NCBI RefSeq assembly: GCF_000219215.1
Contig: NC_015726.1
Location: 744,001-808,000, forward strand
Reading direction: 5' to 3'
DNA: 64,000 nucleotides
DNA from: Cupriavidus necator N-1
GTDB taxonomy: Bacteria > Pseudomonadota > Gammaproteobacteria > Burkholderiales > Burkholderiaceae
Below are positions 62,866 to 64,000 of the stretch, in pieces (the stretch's first letter is position 1; each line of letters opens with the position of its first letter). A program made the translations under genes and the position numbers. The notes beneath the pieces were generated by a model. It saw only the letters and a program-made list of their open reading frames with translations. It did no database searches and was not told the origin of the DNA.

Positions 62866-64000
62866 TCAGCCGCGGCGCGCAGGCTGGCCCATCCAGTGGT
62901 GCACCAGGTCGACGGTGGCGCCGGTGGCGGCCTCGTCGCACTGCAGTACCAGCAGGTCGCCCGGCACCAACTGGCTCAGGGCGGTTTCAATGGCGCTGGC
63001 ACGCGTGCCTTCGTCGATGATCTTGGTCACGCGCCGGCCTTCGTACAGGCCCTGCTTGAGCAGCACGCGCGCCTCGGCATCGGGCAGGGCGCGCTTGACG
63101 CTGCGGTCCTCGCACAGGAAGACGCGGTCGAAATGCTGGCCCAGTGCCTTGCCCTGGCGCACCAGGTCTTCGTCGCGGCGCTGCACGCCGGCGCCGTAGA
63201 CCACCATGCGGCGCTCGGCCGGAAAGCGGTCCAGCGCGGTCGCCAGTGCTTCCAGCGCGGGCGCGTTGTGGGCGTCGTCGATCACCACGGTGGCGCCGTT
63301 GCGCTCGAACAGCGTGAAGCGGCCCGGCACGTCGACCTGGCCGACATCGAAGGTCACCACGCCGGCGCGGATCAGGTCGTTGGAAATGCCCAGCGCCCAG
63401 CCCGCGGCCACGGCCGCCAGCACGTTCTCGACTTGGAACGCGACGCGTCCGGCGTAGGTCAGCGGCACCGCGGCCACGTCCACCAGCGCGGTTTCACTGC
63501 TGCCGATGGCCAGCACGATCTTGCCTTCGCGCAGGTACACCGCGCGCTTGCCGGCGGCGCGGTGCGACACGATCGCGGGCAGCTCCGGCGTCAGGCCGAA
63601 GAAGATCACGTCGCCGTCGCACAGCCCGGCCATCTCCACCAGGCGTTCGTCGCGCGCGTTGAGCACGGCCGCACCTGTCTCCAGCACCACGTCGACCTGC
63701 GTGCGCAGCACGTTGTACATGCGGTCCTCGTCCTCGACGTAGTAGTCGCCGAGGTGGTCGGGCTGGTCGAAATTGGTGACCACGCCGACCTGGCAGCGGT
63801 CGTAGACCAGGCCTTCGGAGAGGATGCTGCCGCTGTCGTTCTCGAACACGGCGGCCTCGACCGCGCGGTTCATCAGGATGCGATGGCCAGATTCCCAGTT
63901 GGCGCGGTCGCCGCTTTCCACCTGGCGGCGGTCCAGGAACAGCCCGTCGCTGCAGGCCAGGCCGGTATGCTTGCCCGACAGCTGCAGCAGGCGCGCCACC
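62866..64000 (-). CDS. cphA': Second cyanophycin synthetase (cphA'), C-terminal part, cut by window edge
   Basis: The 378 codons visible are the Mur-ligase half, beginning ARLLQLSGKHTGLACSDG just after where the P-loop would be. Typical blocks are GVVTNFDQPDHLGDYYVED and VVIDDAHNAPALEALATAL. It ends VHHWMGQPARRG. Its substrates may differ from those of the first copy. From memory, C. necator carries two adjacent cphA genes in this way. Confidence 0.88.
   Translation of the reverse strand, partial: VARLLQLSGKHTGLACSDGLFLDRRQVESGDRANWESGHRILMNRAVEAAVFENDSGSILSEGLVYDRCQVGVVTNFDQPDHLGDYYVEDEDRMYNVLRTQVDVVLETGAAVLNARDERLVEMAGLCDGDVIFFGLTPELPAIVSHRAAGKRAVYLREGKIVLAIGSSETALVDVAAVPLTYAGRVAFQVENVLAAVAAGWALGISNDLIRAGVVTFDVGQVDVPGRFTLFERNGATVVIDDAHNAPALEALATALDRFPAERRMVVYGAGVQRRDEDLVRQGKALGQHFDRVFLCEDRSVKRALPDAEARVLLKQGLYEGRRVTKIIDEGTRASAIETALSQLVPGDLLVLQCDEAATGATVDLVHHWMGQPARRG

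Overview
The window is high-GC betaproteobacterial chromosome, most likely Cupriavidus (C. necator/R. eutropha group). The support is the codon use, a GltI/HisJ-rich transporter set, a pil-chp twitching/chemosensory cluster, tandem cyanophycin synthetase genes, and a secondary-alcohol dehydrogenase that from memory resembles the C. necator Adh. Assignment rests on protein recognition only; no database was searched. Gene density is high and most genes are ordinary housekeeping or transport genes. Long open frames antisense to pilL, ftsK, serS, nadE and cphA are high-GC artefacts.

Layout. 0-6.3 kb: a partial methyltransferase behind a VpsR-like sigma-54 activator, a 1.3 kb stretch with no convincing gene, a LysR/MFS divergent pair, and an ICMT-like membrane methyltransferase in a lower-GC patch. 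6.3-10.1 kb: a lemA/TPM-domain trio, hemL, and rubredoxin. 10.4-20.3 kb: pilG-pilH-pilI-pilJ-pilL, a complete phosphorelay for type IV pilus control, ending in a very large ChpA-type kinase. 20.4-25.3 kb: a proline-rich secreted protein, then an aldehyde dehydrogenase/small membrane protein/SDR/MFS operon of unknown substrate. 25.5-36.4 kb: ppa, cytochrome b561, a DUF482/GNAT protein, nadE, a Gdx/SugE exporter with a SLAC1-type channel, a lipoprotein, a GlxA-type regulator, glnB, a TRIC channel, an Smr protein and trxB.

36.6-49.9 kb: the widely conserved ftsK-lolA-rarA-serS order is present but split. About 7 kb lies between lolA and rarA and carries a lipoprotein, adh, an I78 inhibitor lipoprotein and a scattered ferric-iron ABC system (fbpA, fbpB, fbpC). 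A tRNA-Ser(CGA) follows serS. 50-56.8 kb: a DUF1653-HD fusion, a PAP2 phosphatase, a CorC/HlyC protein, then a LysR/D-amino-acid dehydrogenase divergent pair with a GltI-like binding protein. 56.9-58.5 kb: an IS110-family element whose transposase is followed by about 330 bp of strongly structured noncoding DNA, a good candidate for the guide (bridge/seek) RNA of this family. 58.6-64 kb: a cystine/polar-amino-acid binding protein and permease, then two tandem cyanophycin synthetase genes on the minus strand, the upstream one cut by the window edge.

The most interesting points are the IS110 element with its subterminal inverted repeats and candidate guide RNA, the DUF1653-HD fusion, a possibly leaderless fbpC, an iron-responsive-looking promoter before fbpA, the split ftsK-lolA-rarA-serS block, and a small cluster of DnaA-box-like repeats before glnB.
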